A stretch of 64,000 nt of DNA from Bacteroidota bacterium (lineage in GTDB: Bacteria > Bacteroidota > Bacteroidia > Chitinophagales > Chitinophagaceae): positions 202,463-266,462 of the forward strand of contig JAFEAE010000018.1 in NCBI GenBank assembly GCA_018266575.1, in the 5' to 3' direction. The translations under genes and the position numbers were made by a program. A model generated the notes under the pieces. The model did not search any database. It was given only the letters and a program-made list of their open reading frames with translations, and was not told the origin of the DNA. Positions within the stretch are counted from its first letter, which is position 1. Every line of letters starts with the position of its first letter. This document shows positions 27,056-37,098 of this stretch, one piece after another.

Positions 27056-27574
27056 ATGATCGCAATCCGTTTGGCAAAAGAAGCAGACCTGCCTGCCATT
27101 CTTTCTATCTACAATGATGTAATCCTTAACACAACTGCAGTGTTTGAATACAAACCACATACGCTTGAGATGCGTAAAGCATGGTTCGATTCAAAAACAA
27201 AAGATGGAATTCCTGTTTTTATAGCAGAAGAAAATGGGCGCATTTTAGGATTGAGCACATTCGGCCCATTCCGTGCCTGGGCTGCTTATAAATACAGTGT
27301 TGAAAATTCAGTATACGTAGCAGCCGGCGAGCGTGGGAGAGGAGTTGCGAAATTATTAATGCCACCAATGATCAATGCAGCAAAAGAAAAGCAGATGCAC
27401 GTGATCATTGCTAGCATTGAAGCAACAAATGAAGCGAGTTTGCATTTGCATAAATCATTCGGCTTCGAAGAAGTGGCACATTTCAAACAGGTAGGTTATA
27501 AATTCGGGAAATGGCTTGACCTGAAATTTTTGGAGTTGATTTTGGATACCCCGGAAAATCCAATAGAGAGTTGA
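27056..27574 (+). CDS. GNAT family N-acetyltransferase (phosphinothricin acetyltransferase-like)
   Basis: A 172-residue acetyl-CoA-dependent acetyltransferase. N-terminal IRLAKEADLPAILSIYNDVI, the strand region GLSTFGPFRAWAAYKYSVENSVYV, the acetyl-CoA pyrophosphate loop AAGERGRGVAKLLM (Q/RxxGxG/A type) and the C-terminal SFGFEEVAHFKQVGYKFGKWLDLKFLE match the Pat/Bar and MddA group, which acetylates phosphinothricin-like or methionine-derivative amines. Natural substrate unknown. Second gene of a likely two-gene transcript. Confidence 0.88.
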   Translation: MIAIRLAKEADLPAILSIYNDVILNTTAVFEYKPHTLEMRKAWFDSKTKDGIPVFIAEENGRILGLSTFGPFRAWAAYKYSVENSVYVAAGERGRGVAKLLMPPMINAAKEKQMHVIIASIEATNEASLHLHKSFGFEEVAHFKQVGYKFGKWLDLKFLELILDTPENPIES

Positions 27575-27627
27575 CAGTTGGCAGTTGCCAGTCTTAAATT
27601 CACCATTCACGATTGGCCATTGACCTT

Positions 27628-28086
27628 TCACCATTGACCTTTCACCAAATCCGCCACCACTTTATCAATAGGCAATGTTACACTTTCGGCAGAGAATAAA
27701 TCCCAGTCAACAAAACGGAATGTTTCTGTTTCTCCGGTTGCTTTGTACATATTCATTTCGCGTTCATCAAAATCAAAAGGCTTGTTGCGAAGCGGCGCCT
27801 TGATCGGTTCTAGCGCTTCAGCAAAATAGTAGATGGAAATAATCTGGTGATCCGGATTGAATGCACTCATCTGGAAAAAATCAGTAGTATAAATATGATC
27901 GGCGACTTTTACGTCAAGATCCATTTCTTCTTTGAATTCACGTTTCAAACATTCGCGAGTGCCTTCACCAAATTCCAGGCCTCCTCCGGGAAATTTTGTA
28001 TAATAATTACCGCGGATAAATTCATCACTTACCAAAACTTTTTTATTTTCTCCAAGCAGGATGCCGTAAACTCTTATGTTGAACAT
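27628..28086 (-). CDS. NUDIX hydrolase
   Basis: A 152-residue protein with a complete Nudix box, GGLEFGEGTRECLKREFKEE (Gx5Ex7REUxEE), which binds the metal that drives hydrolysis of a nucleoside diphosphate linked to another group. Substrate cannot be told from sequence. It ends 54 bases from the acetyltransferase gene, convergently. An inverted repeat (28109-28249) lies upstream, between it and dapF. Confidence 0.88.
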   Translation of the reverse strand: MFNIRVYGILLGENKKVLVSDEFIRGNYYTKFPGGGLEFGEGTRECLKREFKEEMDLDVKVADHIYTTDFFQMSAFNPDHQIISIYYFAEALEPIKAPLRNKPFDFDEREMNMYKATGETETFRFVDWDLFSAESVTLPIDKVVADLVKGQW

Positions 28087-28108
28087 GGTTTTTTATTTAC
28101 GATTTTAG

Positions 28109-28249
28109 ATGTACGATGTACGATTTGTTTATAATAGTAGGTTCGCGGATAGAATAACTTAATAATACTTTTTATTGATTTCCTGATTGAGCTTATGAAT
28201 GCATTTTTGAATGTAAGAAATCGTACATCCCAAATCGTACATCGTACAT
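28109..28249. repeat. Intergenic inverted repeat ATGTACGATGTACGATTTG
   Basis: Perfect 19-base inverted repeat, arms 28109-28127 and 28231-28249, separated by 103 bases, lying exactly in the gap between the dapF stop codon (28253) and the start of the NUDIX gene. The arms contain the internal repetition TGTACGA. Confidence 0.65.
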
Positions 28250-28252
28250 TCA

Positions 28253-29041
28253 TCAAGGCTTCAGATCGATTTCTCCTTCAAACACTTTTTCCGCCGGCCC
28301 GCAAAGCCAGATATTGTCGAATTCGTCGTCTGAAATGCGGTTATACTCCACCGTTAGTTCACCGCCGCGGGTGGCCACGGTTACATTATTATAACCAACA
28401 TCGTTATGATGAAATGCCAATGCACTTGCTGTAACACCTGTTCCGCATGATAATGTTTCGTCTTCTACGCCACGTTCGTAAGTCCGTACAATGATCTCAT
28501 CAGGTTTTTTCTGTTCTACAAAATTCACGTTGATGCCTTCTTTGGCAAAGTCGCTGCTATAGCGGATCTCATGGCCTTTATCGTACACATCATAATCCAT
28601 TACGTCATTCACCATTTTCACATAATGCGGAGAGCCTGTATTCACTATAAAATCCCCGTGAAAATCCACAACACCTTTTACATCTTTCATTTTCAGTTTC
28701 ACGATGCCGCTGTCTTCTATCTCTGCTTCGTGTTCCCCATCAACTGCAATAAATTTGTATGTACTTCGATGAATGCCGAGATGATATGCAAACTTCACCA
28801 TACAACGCCCGCCATTTCCGCACATTGTGCTTTCGCGACCATCGGAATTGTAATATTTCATTTCAAAATCGTAGCCTGTTTTCGGGTTCAGCAACATCAA
28901 CCCATCTGCACCGATTCCGAAACGGCGGTCGCACAAAAATTTAATTTTATCGACCGGCAATGCGGTGATGCTCCAGTTGCGGTTATCAATAATTATAAAA
29001 TCATTCCCCGTTCCCTGGTATTTGTGAAAATGAACTTTCAT
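28253..29041 (-). CDS. dapF: Diaminopimelate epimerase
   Basis: A 262-residue enzyme that converts LL- to meso-diaminopimelate, for lysine and peptidoglycan. Start MKVHFHKYQGTGNDFIIIDN is typical. The two catalytic Cys lie in the conserved TMCGNGGRC and ETLSCGTGVTASA motifs. The ATG at 29041 is clear; an upstream extension runs into intergenic sequence. It could be co-transcribed with the NUDIX gene 166 bases downstream, though a hairpin-forming repeat lies between. Confidence 0.96.
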   Translation of the reverse strand: MKVHFHKYQGTGNDFIIIDNRNWSITALPVDKIKFLCDRRFGIGADGLMLLNPKTGYDFEMKYYNSDGRESTMCGNGGRCMVKFAYHLGIHRSTYKFIAVDGEHEAEIEDSGIVKLKMKDVKGVVDFHGDFIVNTGSPHYVKMVNDVMDYDVYDKGHEIRYSSDFAKEGINVNFVEQKKPDEIIVRTYERGVEDETLSCGTGVTASALAFHHNDVGYNNVTVATRGGELTVEYNRISDDEFDNIWLCGPAEKVFEGEIDLKP

Positions 29042-29194
29042 CAGTGAATATTTACGAATTACGATTTGGGATTTACGACTTGCCTGCTGCAAGCAGGTTT
29101 CTGCTGAACAGCTATCTGCTTTTAGCTATGAGCTTTGAGCGTTCAATTCGTAATTTCCGATTTTAGTTTTTTAATTTTTAGTTTTTATTTGTTG

Positions 29195-29285
29195 ACCAAC
29201 TTCAGTAACTCCGGTTGAACATCGTTGCGTCGCACCTGCCTACCGCAGGCAGGCTCTTGTACCGTTGATCTTTTATTCAGCGCTG
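29195..29285 (-). repeat. R1 dispersed repeat, copy D
   Basis: Inverted copy with CGTTGCGTCGCACCTGCC, the GGCAGG palindrome and CTCTTGTAC. Its distal arm CAGTAACTCCGGTTGAAC matches the arm of copy G rather than the TTAATAGTAGTAC arm of the other copies, which shows two sub-types. Confidence 0.7.
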
Positions 29286-29349
29286 CGTAAACAAAGCATG
29301 CAAAGATAAACAGAAGATGGACAAAGAGCGCAGTATGCTCTTGTATATA

Positions 29350-29386
29350 AAACGTATGCCATACCTCCGAGGTATGGCATACGTTT
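29350..29386. repeat. Perfect 37-base palindrome
   Basis: AAACGTATGCCATACCTC (29350-29367) and its exact complement (29369-29386) around the single base 29368. Probably a terminator-like or REP-type cruciform. Lies in the 626-base region between dapF and the nucleoside phosphorylase gene, which holds four repeats and no credible gene. Confidence 0.75.
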
Positions 29387-29431
29387 ATATATTTATAATT
29401 ACAGCAGTAAATAATTTATAAAGACTCTCGC

Positions 29432-29533
29432 CGTCATTCCTGCGAAAGCAGGAATCTGGATTACGAAACCATTAATTTTCTTTTTGTCTTGTTGTAAATG
29501 TAAAAGCAGATTCCCGCCTACGCGGGAATGACG
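29432..29533. repeat. CGTCATTCC-type inverted repeat element
   Basis: Outer ends CGTCATTCC (29432-29440) and GGAATGACG (to 29533) are inverted, and each end folds on its own: ATTCCTGCGAAAGCAGGAAT and ATTCCCGCCTACGCGGGAAT. This double-hairpin design is seen in repeat elements of many bacterial phyla. Confidence 0.75.
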
Positions 29534-29578
29534 TGTAACTCTCAGGTGAAATCTTAAGCTGCCCGAATTTTTTTTAGC

Positions 29579-29638
29579 GCTCAATAGAATTGTTGCCGTA
29601 CAAGTGTGCGACGCAACGATGTTCAATAGTAGTACAAA
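29579..29638 (+). repeat. R1 dispersed repeat, copy E
   Basis: The shortest and cleanest form: GCTCAATAGAATTGTTGCCG, TACAAGTGTGCGACGCAACG, ATGTTCAATAGTAGTACAAA. It has no inserted GGCAGG palindrome and no adjoining R2 module. Confidence 0.8.
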
Positions 29639-29667
29639 CGCCGGGTTCATAAAACAAAAAACACAAA

Positions 29668-30543
29668 CTACAAACCAGCAACTATTTCCAGCGTTTTTTT
29701 GATCAGCTTTTGTACAACGGCATCTCCGTCGTTCGAAAATTGTTTGGTAATGCGGTTTGCAACAATGGCGCTCAAACTTATACATTGATGACCGAGAATT
29801 TTTCCTAATCCATAAATGCCTGCAGTTTCCATTTCAAAATTGGTAATGCGGTGTTGCCCGAAACTGAATTGGGTAAGCCTGTCGATCAGTTGCGGGTTGC
29901 TGAGGCTAAGTCGCAGCATCCTGCCTTGCGGGCCGTAAAAACCAGGACAGGTAACAGTTATGCCATGATGATAACCTTCTACAAAATGTTTGAGCAATGC
30001 ACTTCCGGCGCTGCTGATGTATGGATAAGAAAAGCGGTTATGCAACTGCGTTAGTGTTACAAAGGATTGAAGCAATTGTTTTTCTTCCTCGTTTTGATGG
30101 TGGTTATAAAAATTCAGCAGGTTGTCTATACCAAGCCCGTGTGTGGATGTAACAAAACTATCCACCGGGATATTTTGTTGTAACGAGCCTGATGTGCCTA
30201 TGCGGATAATATTTAGCGAGGTAAGTTCGTTTTTGATAGTGCGTGACGTGAAATCGATATTCACTAACGCATCAAGTTCATTGAAAAAAATATCGATGTT
30301 ATCTGTGCCAATACCGGTGGAAACAACGGAAATCCTTTTACTGCCGAGATAACCGGTGTGCGTAACAAACTCGCGGTGGTTGGTTTTAAATTCAACATGG
30401 TCAAAATAACTGCTGACTTTTGCTACACGGTCAGGGTCGCCAACGGTGATAATGGTTGTAGCAAGTTCATCTGGCTTTACATCGAGATGATAGATTGCGC
30501 CACGGTTGTTAATGATCAATTCACTTTCTGCAATACGGCTCAT
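29668..30543 (-). CDS. Nucleoside phosphorylase (uridine phosphorylase/PNP family)
   Basis: A 291-residue protein of the PNP/UDP family-1 fold. Typical parts are the phosphate-binding TIITVGDPDRVAKVSSYFD near residue 31, YLGSKRISVVSTGIGTDNIDIFFNEL, the RIGTSGSLQ strand, and the ribose-binding NFEMETAGIYGLGKILG. These enzymes split nucleosides with phosphate in salvage. Uridine or purine specificity cannot be settled. Divergent to tRNA-Cys. Confidence 0.88.
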   Translation of the reverse strand: MSRIAESELIINNRGAIYHLDVKPDELATTIITVGDPDRVAKVSSYFDHVEFKTNHREFVTHTGYLGSKRISVVSTGIGTDNIDIFFNELDALVNIDFTSRTIKNELTSLNIIRIGTSGSLQQNIPVDSFVTSTHGLGIDNLLNFYNHHQNEEEKQLLQSFVTLTQLHNRFSYPYISSAGSALLKHFVEGYHHGITVTCPGFYGPQGRMLRLSLSNPQLIDRLTQFSFGQHRITNFEMETAGIYGLGKILGHQCISLSAIVANRITKQFSNDGDAVVQKLIKKTLEIVAGL

Positions 30544-30601
30544 AAAAAGTATTGAGTGAGAGTTAGGGAAATTACAGCGAAAATACTAATTTCGCGCTTT
30601 C

Positions 30602-30672
30602 GGTTCCGTGGCCGAGTGGCTAGGCAGAGCTCTGCAAAAGCTTCTACAGCAGTTCGAATCTGCTCGGAACCT
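30602..30672 (+). tRNA. tRNA-Cys (GCA)
   Basis: Acceptor strands GGTTCCG (30602-30608) and CGGAACC (30665-30671) pair fully, with discriminator T at 30672 as in tRNA-Cys. The anticodon stem GAGCT/AGCTT encloses the loop CTGCAAA with anticodon GCA at 30634-30636; the T loop TTCGAAT is present. CCA is not encoded. Confidence 0.95.
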
Positions 30673-30682
30673 CTGATTTTTC

Positions 30683-30717
30683 AAGACCTATAAGGTTTTC
30701 AAAGCCTTATAGGTCTT
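30683..30717. terminator. Palindrome after tRNA-Cys
   Basis: AAGACCTATAAGG (30683-30695) and CCTTATAGGTCTT (30705-30717) form a 13-base stem starting 11 bases after the tRNA. The same kind of sequence is a common intergenic palindrome in Bacteroidota; here it is well placed to end tRNA transcription. Confidence 0.55.
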
Positions 30718-30731
30718 ATAATTTCTGAACA

Positions 30732-31127
30732 ATGAAATATTCCCACTGGATCGGTTTTGCATTTGCTGTTTTGCTGGTGATTGCCTGTTTTATGCCATGG
30801 GCATATTACCCGGATATTGATAAAGTTTTCACTGGTTTTTTTTCCGAACAAAACCGTTATGGCAAACCCGGAAAGGTGTTGATCTTCTTTTCTGTTATTG
30901 CAACCATTTTATTCTTTATACCCAGGATTTGGGCAAAACGATTCAACATGCTTATAACTGCATTGAATTTTGCATTTGCCATAAAATCGTTTTTACTTTT
31001 TTCTTCCTGCTACCGCGGAATTTGCCCGGAGAAAAAAACAGGGATTTTCCTGGTCGTTATTTCTGCAGTGATCATGCTTGTAGTTTCATTGCTGCCGGAT
31101 ATGAAATTGAAGGAAAACAATAATTAA
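30732..31127 (+). CDS. Small membrane protein, unknown function
   Basis: A 131-residue protein with four predicted membrane helices: about residues 7-24, 48-64, 74-91 and 103-121 (WIGFAFAVLLVIACFMPWAYY; VLIFFSVIATILFFIP; LITALNFAFAIKSFLLF; IFLVVISAVIMLVVSLLP). A short loop CYRGICPEK between helices 3 and 4 has two Cys. No family is recognised. It follows the tRNA-Cys terminator and faces gcvP convergently. Confidence 0.7.
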   Translation: MKYSHWIGFAFAVLLVIACFMPWAYYPDIDKVFTGFFSEQNRYGKPGKVLIFFSVIATILFFIPRIWAKRFNMLITALNFAFAIKSFLLFSSCYRGICPEKKTGIFLVVISAVIMLVVSLLPDMKLKENNN

Positions 31128-31213
31128 GAATTATGAATTAGTAATTAATAATTCTTAAACTTAAAGAGCCTCTGATAAATCAGAATTTTTAATTCATAAT
31201 TATTAATTTCTAA

Positions 31214-34108
31214 TTAAACTGCTTCTTCCGCATAACTACTCACAGGCTCACAAGTACAAATCAAATTCCTGTCACCGTATGTGTTATTGATCCTTCCGAT
31301 GGATGGCCAGAATTTATTAGCACGGATATACGTTAACGGAAACGCAGCGAATTCACGCGAATACGCATGGTTCCATTCATCCGCGCAGATCACGTGTTGT
31401 GTATGCGGCGAATTCTTTAATGCATTGTCTGTTTTATCTGCCCGCCCTTCCTCTATACTTTTTATTTCGTGGTAGATACCGATCATTGCATCGCAAAAAC
31501 GGTCGAGTTCAGCTTTATCCTCACTCTCTGTCGGTTCAATCATTATTGTGCCGGGAACAGGGAATGATAATGTTGGTGCATGGAAACCATAATCCATCAG
31601 GCGTTTTGCAACATCTTCCGCTTCGATGCCTGCAGAAGTTTTGAACGGGCGAAGGTCGACAATGAATTCATGCGCACAGGTTCCGTTAGAGCCGCTGTAT
31701 AATATTTTATAATACTTTTCCAATCTTGCTTTCATGTAGTTCGCATTCAGGATCGCATATCTTGTAGCATTGGTAACGCCATTCGCGCCTAACATCTTTA
31801 TATATGCGTAACTGATCAGCAGAATACTTGCAGAACCGTAGGGGGCGGCGCTTACGGCGTGATTTCCGGTTACCGGTAACTGGTTACTGCTAACTGGATG
31901 TCCAGGCAAAAACGGTTTCAGTTTCTCATTCACGCAGATCGGTCCCATGCCCGGGCCGCCGCCGCCGTGTGGAATAGCGAATGTTTTGTGCAAATTCAAA
32001 TGGCAAACATCTGCTCCGATAAATCCGGGGCTGGTTAATCCGACCTGTGCATTCATGTTTGCGCCATCCATATAAACAAGCCCGCCATTTTGATGGATAG
32101 CTTCACAAATTTCTTTGATGCTTTCTTCAAACACTCCATGAGTTGACGGATAAGTAACCATCAAACCTGCCAATGAATCTTTATACTGAACAGCTTTTGC
32201 TTTTAAATCTGTAACATCAATATGACCTTCATCATCACTCTTCACAACTACCACTTTCATTCCTGCCATTACAGCACTTGCAGGGTTTGTGCCATGTGCA
32301 GAAATAGGAATGAGGATAACATCACGATGATCATCTTTTCTTGATTGGTGATACCTTCTTATTGCAAGCAAGCCCGCATACTCGCCTTGTGCGCCACTAT
32401 TCGGTTGCAACGAGGTTGCTGCAAAACCGGTGATCTGGCTCAGCCAGTCTTCCAGTTCGGAAATTATTTGCTGATAACCCTGCCACTGATCAGCGGGAGC
32501 AAAAGGATGTATCTGTCCAAACTCAGGCCAGCTCACCGGTATCAGTTCTGTTGCTGCATTTAATTTCATAGTGCATGAGCCCAATGAAATCATGGAAGTA
32601 TTAAGAGAAAGATCTTTATTCTCCAGGCTTTTTAAATAACGCATCATTTCACTTTCGCTGTGATGTGTATTGAAAACAGGATGCGTTAAGAAGGAAGAAG
32701 AACGTTTTGCAAATGAAGGAATATTTGATAAACCTTCATCGCTGAGATCAATTTTTATGGAAGAAGTATTTGCTGCCTGTGCAAGCACGGCTATCAATTG
32801 TTTTACATCTTCCACAGAAGTGGTTTCGTCAAGGCTGATGCCAACCTGCGATGAACCGGCAATATAACGGAGATTAACAGACGCTTTTTCTGTTGCTGCC
32901 CTGACTGCTTGTACATCTTTTACTTCAACAACGATCGTGTCGAAATAATTTTCATACACAATTTTATATGCGCCTGTTTTTTCTAATGCTTTTGCCAGTG
33001 AATTAGTAAGAAGAGAAACACGTGTAGCAATAGTTTTTAAGCCTTCCGGTCCATGATACACTGCATACATTGCAGCCATATTTGCGAGTAATGCCTGTGC
33101 TGTACAGATATTTGAAGTAGCTTTTTCCCGTTTGATGTGTTGCTCTCTTGTCTGCAATGCCATACGCAATGCCCGGTTATTTTGTGCATCAATGCTAACG
33201 CCAATGATGCGTCCCGGAATCGCACGTTTGAATTCATCTTTCGTCGCAAAGAAAGCAGCATGCGGCCCGCCAAAACCAATAGGAACTCCGAAACGTTGTG
33301 CAGATCCAATGGCAGCGTCAGCACCAAATTCTCCCGGAGGGGTTAATAAGGTTAACGCTAAAAGGTCTGTTGCAACAACAATATAGCCACCTGCGCCGTG
33401 AATCTTCTCTGTAAAGCTGCCATAATCCTCAATTGACCCGTTGCTGTTTGGATATTGAACAATCGCACCGAAATATGAATTATCAATAGCTGCTGTTTTG
33501 TAATCACCAAAAACCAGTTCAATGTTTATTGGTGCAGCCCTGGTGATCAATAAATCCTTCGTTTGTACGAAGACGTTAGTATCTACAAAAAACTTAGGCT
33601 GCTTAACATCTCCTGTTTTATTTACATGATGAAAGAACATGGCCATTGCTTCGGCTGCGGCAGTTCCTTCATCCAACAAAGAAGCGTTTGTAAGTGGCAA
33701 ACCGGTGAGGTCGCTCACCATTGTTTGAAAATTCAATAGACTTTCCAGCCTGCCTTGTGAAATTTCTGCCTGGTATGGTGTGTATTGTGTGTACCATCCC
33801 GGGTTTTCAAAAAGGTTGCGAAGGATAACACTTGGCGTGATCGTGTTATAGTATCCCTGGCCGATATAGGTAGTAAAAACTTTATTTTTTGCTGCTGTTT
33901 TTTTCAGTTCTTTCAAATATTCATATTCACTGACCGGGCCCGGAATATTCAGTGGTTTGTTGCTACGGATAGAAGAAGGGATTGTTTTGCTGATCAGTTC
34001 TTCTATAGAGCTGACACCAATTGTTTTAAACATTTGCTCTGTCTCATGTGTGCCGGGGCCGATATGGCGGGATGCAAATTCATTTGCCTGCTGTTCAAAT
34101 AAATTCAT
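31214..34108 (-). CDS. gcvP: Glycine dehydrogenase (decarboxylating), P-protein of the glycine cleavage system
   Basis: A 964-residue single-chain P-protein (N- and C-halves fused). It decarboxylates glycine with PLP and passes the aminomethyl group to the H-protein lipoyl arm. Opening [21 protein letters not shown] and [38 protein letters not shown], and the PLP-lysine region [25 protein letters not shown] are all conserved. The ATG at 34108 matches family starts; the frame reaches 34252 through a repeat and is not coding there. gcvT and gcvH are not in the window. Divergent to threonine aldolase, which makes glycine. Confidence 0.96.
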   Translation of the reverse strand: MNLFEQQANEFASRHIGPGTHETEQMFKTIGVSSIEELISKTIPSSIRSNKPLNIPGPVSEYEYLKELKKTAAKNKVFTTYIGQGYYNTITPSVILRNLFENPGWYTQYTPYQAEISQGRLESLLNFQTMVSDLTGLPLTNASLLDEGTAAAEAMAMFFHHVNKTGDVKQPKFFVDTNVFVQTKDLLITRAAPINIELVFGDYKTAAIDNSYFGAIVQYPNSNGSIEDYGSFTEKIHGAGGYIVVATDLLALTLLTPPGEFGADAAIGSAQRFGVPIGFGGPHAAFFATKDEFKRAIPGRIIGVSIDAQNNRALRMALQTREQHIKREKATSNICTAQALLANMAAMYAVYHGPEGLKTIATRVSLLTNSLAKALEKTGAYKIVYENYFDTIVVEVKDVQAVRAATEKASVNLRYIAGSSQVGISLDETTSVEDVKQLIAVLAQAANTSSIKIDLSDEGLSNIPSFAKRSSSFLTHPVFNTHHSESEMMRYLKSLENKDLSLNTSMISLGSCTMKLNAATELIPVSWPEFGQIHPFAPADQWQGYQQIISELEDWLSQITGFAATSLQPNSGAQGEYAGLLAIRRYHQSRKDDHRDVILIPISAHGTNPASAVMAGMKVVVVKSDDEGHIDVTDLKAKAVQYKDSLAGLMVTYPSTHGVFEESIKEICEAIHQNGGLVYMDGANMNAQVGLTSPGFIGADVCHLNLHKTFAIPHGGGGPGMGPICVNEKLKPFLPGHPVSSNQLPVTGNHAVSAAPYGSASILLISYAYIKMLGANGVTNATRYAILNANYMKARLEKYYKILYSGSNGTCAHEFIVDLRPFKTSAGIEAEDVAKRLMDYGFHAPTLSFPVPGTIMIEPTESEDKAELDRFCDAMIGIYHEIKSIEEGRADKTDNALKNSPHTQHVICADEWNHAYSREFAAFPLTYIRANKFWPSIGRINNTYGDRNLICTCEPVSSYAEEAV

Positions 34109-34143
34109 ATTCTGTTTTAGGTTGACCTTTGAAAAAGAAGCTG

Positions 34144-34151
34144 CAAATTTA
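34144..34151 (-). promoter_or_regulatory. Candidate -7 box of gcvP
   Basis: TAAATTTG on the minus strand, an exact TAnnTTTG match, followed by CAG, 36 bases before the gcvP start. No good TTTG -33 element at 19-21 bases upstream. Confidence 0.4.
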
Positions 34152-34217
34152 CGATGATATAAGCAGAAAACAGACTTCAAAAAATAATGGGGAAAAGCTG
34201 TTGATTCAGAAGTCCAT

Positions 34218-34319
34218 AAGTCGGTAAAGTCCGGAAGACCGGAAGTCAGCAAGTCCGTAAGAAGAGAGAAAGATTGTTATTTGAGGTTCGTGCTTCCGGT
34301 CTTCCGGACTTTCCGACTT
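34218..34319. repeat. Inverted repeat of CCGGAAG/CTTCCGG type
   Basis: Arm 34218-34245 (AAGTCGGTAAAGTCCGGAAG onward) and arm 34293-34319 are complementary over 27 bases with a single inserted base. Each arm has a small inner palindrome TCCGGAAGACCGGA. It lies between the divergent gcvP and threonine aldolase genes. Confidence 0.7.
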
Positions 34320-34386
34320 CCCGACTCTTTAGACTTCCCTTCTTGTCTTCTTGTCGACTTTACCTAATTTGCGTTTTTTCTTTTTT

Positions 34387-35400
34387 ATGATGATAATAGA
34401 TTTTCGTTCGGATACTGTAACAAAACCTTCACCGGAAATGCTCAAAGCCATGATGAATGCGGAAGTGGGCGATGATGTTTTTGTTGAAGACCCTTCTGTT
34501 AACAAGCTTGAAGAAATGGCTGCAGAAATGTTTGGTATGGAAGCCGCAATTTATTCGCCAAGCGGAACAATGTCGAACCAGATCGGCATCCGCTGCCATA
34601 CACAACCGGGCGATGAAGTGATATGCGCTTCCAACGCACATGTATATATTTATGAAGGTGGTGGAATTGCTTCTAATTCGGGGTCGCAGGTGAAAACTAT
34701 TGAAGGGAACCGTGGAAGAATTACTGCGGAACAAGTGCTTGCTGCGATCAATCCTGATGATGTACACAAAGCAAGAACATCTTTAGTGTGTTTGGAAAAT
34801 ACATCAAACAGGGGCGGCGGCAGTTGCTACGATTTTGCAGAGATCAAAAAAATAAAAAAAGTTTGTGTTGATAATAAATTGCAATTTCATTTGGATGGTG
34901 CACGGTTATTTAATGCGTTGGTGGCAAAAAATGAAACGGCAAAACAATATGGAGAAACGTTCGATAGCATTTCGATCTGCCTGAATAAGGGATTAGGTTG
35001 CCCGATAGGAAGCATCCTGATCGGCAACAAAGATTTCATAAAAAAAGCGAGACGTGTGCGAAAAGTGTTTGGCGGTGGCATGCGCCAGGCGGGCTTTATG
35101 GCAGCAACAGGTATTTATGCGCTGCGGCATAATATTGAAAGATTGAAACAGGACCATATTGTTGCAAAACAAATTGAAGAAGCGTTGCAGAAAAAGGGAT
35201 TTATTAAAAGTATCATGCCTGCAGAAACAAATATTGTGATTGCCGAGACCAATGTGCCGGCAAAAGATGTCTCTGCAAAACTGGAAGCAAATGGGATCCG
35301 CGTAATTGCCATTTCTGCAAACCAGGTACGTTTTGTTTCACACCTGGATATTTCACCGGAAATGGTTGACGCTACAATCAAAATAATTAATAATTTATAA
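34387..35400 (+). CDS. ltaE: Low-specificity L-threonine aldolase
   Basis: A 337-residue PLP enzyme of fold-type I that splits threonine and allo-threonine to glycine and acetaldehyde. It starts IDFRSDTVTKPSPEML, with GDDVFVEDPSVNKLEEMAAEMFG and ALYSPSGTMSNQI-like IYSPSGTMSNQIGI. The PLP lysine is in ISICLNKGLGCPIGS. Start at ATG 34387 or 34390 (consecutive ATGs). Divergent from gcvP, so enzymes that make and consume glycine share an upstream region. pgi follows after 23 bases and may be on the same transcript. Confidence 0.92.
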   Translation: MMIIDFRSDTVTKPSPEMLKAMMNAEVGDDVFVEDPSVNKLEEMAAEMFGMEAAIYSPSGTMSNQIGIRCHTQPGDEVICASNAHVYIYEGGGIASNSGSQVKTIEGNRGRITAEQVLAAINPDDVHKARTSLVCLENTSNRGGGSCYDFAEIKKIKKVCVDNKLQFHLDGARLFNALVAKNETAKQYGETFDSISICLNKGLGCPIGSILIGNKDFIKKARRVRKVFGGGMRQAGFMAATGIYALRHNIERLKQDHIVAKQIEEALQKKGFIKSIMPAETNIVIAETNVPAKDVSAKLEANGIRVIAISANQVRFVSHLDISPEMVDATIKIINNL

Positions 35401-35423
35401 TTCATCATTCATAATTAAGTATC

Positions 35424-37052
35424 ATGTTTCCCAAAATATCTCCCCAGACCACTAAAGCATGGCAGCAACTTCATGATCATTATACCAATGAAATGAAGCA
35501 AACGCATATGCGGGATTTATTTAAAAATGACAAAGGCCGGTTCAATAAATTCTCATTAAGCTCCGGTGATATTTTGTTTGATTATTCAAAAAATATCATC
35601 ACTGAAAAAACAATGCAGTTGCTATTGCAGCTTGCAGAGGAATGTAAGTTGAAGGATGCGATTGAAGCAATGTTCAGCGGAGAGAAGATCAATCAAACGG
35701 AAGACCGTTCTGTATTGCATATTGCATTGCGCAATTTTTCAGGCAGGTCGATTTATTCAGATGGAAAAGATGTAATGCCTGATGTGTTCCGGGTGTTGAA
35801 TCAAATGAAATCTTTTTCAGAAAAGATCCATAGCGGCGAATGGAAAGGATATACCGGAAAAAAAATAAAATATATCGTCAACATCGGCATCGGCGGAAGC
35901 GATCTCGGTCCGGTTATGGTCACTGAAGCACTGAAGCCGTATTGGGTGGAAGGCATACAACCGTATTTTGTTTCGAATGTAGACGGAACACATATTGCAG
36001 AAACACTAAAAAAGATAACAGCTGATGAAACATTGTTCCTGATCGCATCAAAAACATTTACTACACAGGAAACAATGACGAATGCCAACACGGCACGCGA
36101 ATGGTTTTTGCAATATGCAAAAGATGAAAAAAATATTGCCAGGCATTTTGCAGCATTATCAACCAATGAAAAAGATGTTGTGAAATTCGGGATCGACAAA
36201 GAAAATATGTTTGAATTCTGGGATTGGGTAGGAGGAAGGTATTCGTTGTGGAGCGCAATTGGTTTATCCATTGTGTTGAGCATCGGCTATAATAATTTTG
36301 AGCAATTGTTAAAAGGTGCTCACGCAACAGATGAATATTTTCGTACAACCTCGTTCGAAAAAAATATTTCTGTGATCATGGCGCTTGTTGGTTTGTGGTA
36401 TGGTAATTTTTATGGCTCGGAAACGGAAGCTATTCTTCCTTACGATCAATACCTGCACCGCTTTGCCGCATATTTCCAGCAAGGCAATATGGAAAGCAAT
36501 GGGAAAACAGCCGACCGGAATGGGGATAATGTCTCCTATTCAACCGGGCCGGTAGTTTGGGGAGAACCGGGAACAAACGGGCAACATGCCTTTTATCAAT
36601 TGATCCACCAGGGAACAAAATTGATCCCCTGCGATTTTATTGCGCCAGCGGTCAGTCATAATCCTATCGGTGACCATCATACGAAGTTGCTCTCCAACTT
36701 TTTTGCGCAAACGGAAGCATTAATGAATGGAAAAACAAAAGAAGATTTAGTGGTAGAAAATGTAAAACCGGAACTGGTTCCTTATAAACTATTCAGTGGT
36801 AACCGCCCGACAAATTCTTTCCTTATAAAAAAGATCACTCCATTTACTTTAGGACAGCTAACCGCATTGTACGAACATAAAATTTTTGTACAGGGAGTGA
36901 TATGGAATATTTATACGTTCGATCAGTGGGGCGTTGAATTGGGGAAACAATTAGCCGGTAAAATTCTTCCTGAATTGAAAGATGATAAGCCTGTGAATTC
37001 CCATGATTCTTCTACGAATGGATTGATCAATGCATTTAAAAAATTGAGGTAG
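35424..37052 (+). CDS. pgi: Glucose-6-phosphate isomerase
   Basis: A 542-residue enzyme interconverting glucose-6-P and fructose-6-P. Family signatures: [38 protein letters not shown], the second PGI signature region [20 protein letters not shown] with the catalytic Glu near [19 protein letters not shown], and the C-terminal [21 protein letters not shown]. Length equals that of long-form bacterial PGI. Placed 23 bases after ltaE. Confidence 0.97.
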   Translation: MFPKISPQTTKAWQQLHDHYTNEMKQTHMRDLFKNDKGRFNKFSLSSGDILFDYSKNIITEKTMQLLLQLAEECKLKDAIEAMFSGEKINQTEDRSVLHIALRNFSGRSIYSDGKDVMPDVFRVLNQMKSFSEKIHSGEWKGYTGKKIKYIVNIGIGGSDLGPVMVTEALKPYWVEGIQPYFVSNVDGTHIAETLKKITADETLFLIASKTFTTQETMTNANTAREWFLQYAKDEKNIARHFAALSTNEKDVVKFGIDKENMFEFWDWVGGRYSLWSAIGLSIVLSIGYNNFEQLLKGAHATDEYFRTTSFEKNISVIMALVGLWYGNFYGSETEAILPYDQYLHRFAAYFQQGNMESNGKTADRNGDNVSYSTGPVVWGEPGTNGQHAFYQLIHQGTKLIPCDFIAPAVSHNPIGDHHTKLLSNFFAQTEALMNGKTKEDLVVENVKPELVPYKLFSGNRPTNSFLIKKITPFTLGQLTALYEHKIFVQGVIWNIYTFDQWGVELGKQLAGKILPELKDDKPVNSHDSSTNGLINAFKKLR

Positions 37053-37098
37053 GATTTTAGTAAATTCAATAATTCTTTCCTCATTTAAACGTTTTTTT

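Noticed and set aside
29399..29785. 128-codon minus-strand frame upstream of the nucleoside phosphorylase end
   Set aside because: It runs through two repeat elements and into the phosphorylase gene in another frame; the translation has no protein-like pattern.
34109..34252. N-terminal extension of gcvP
   Set aside because: The extra 48 residues are translated from the intergenic repeat and do not resemble P-proteins.
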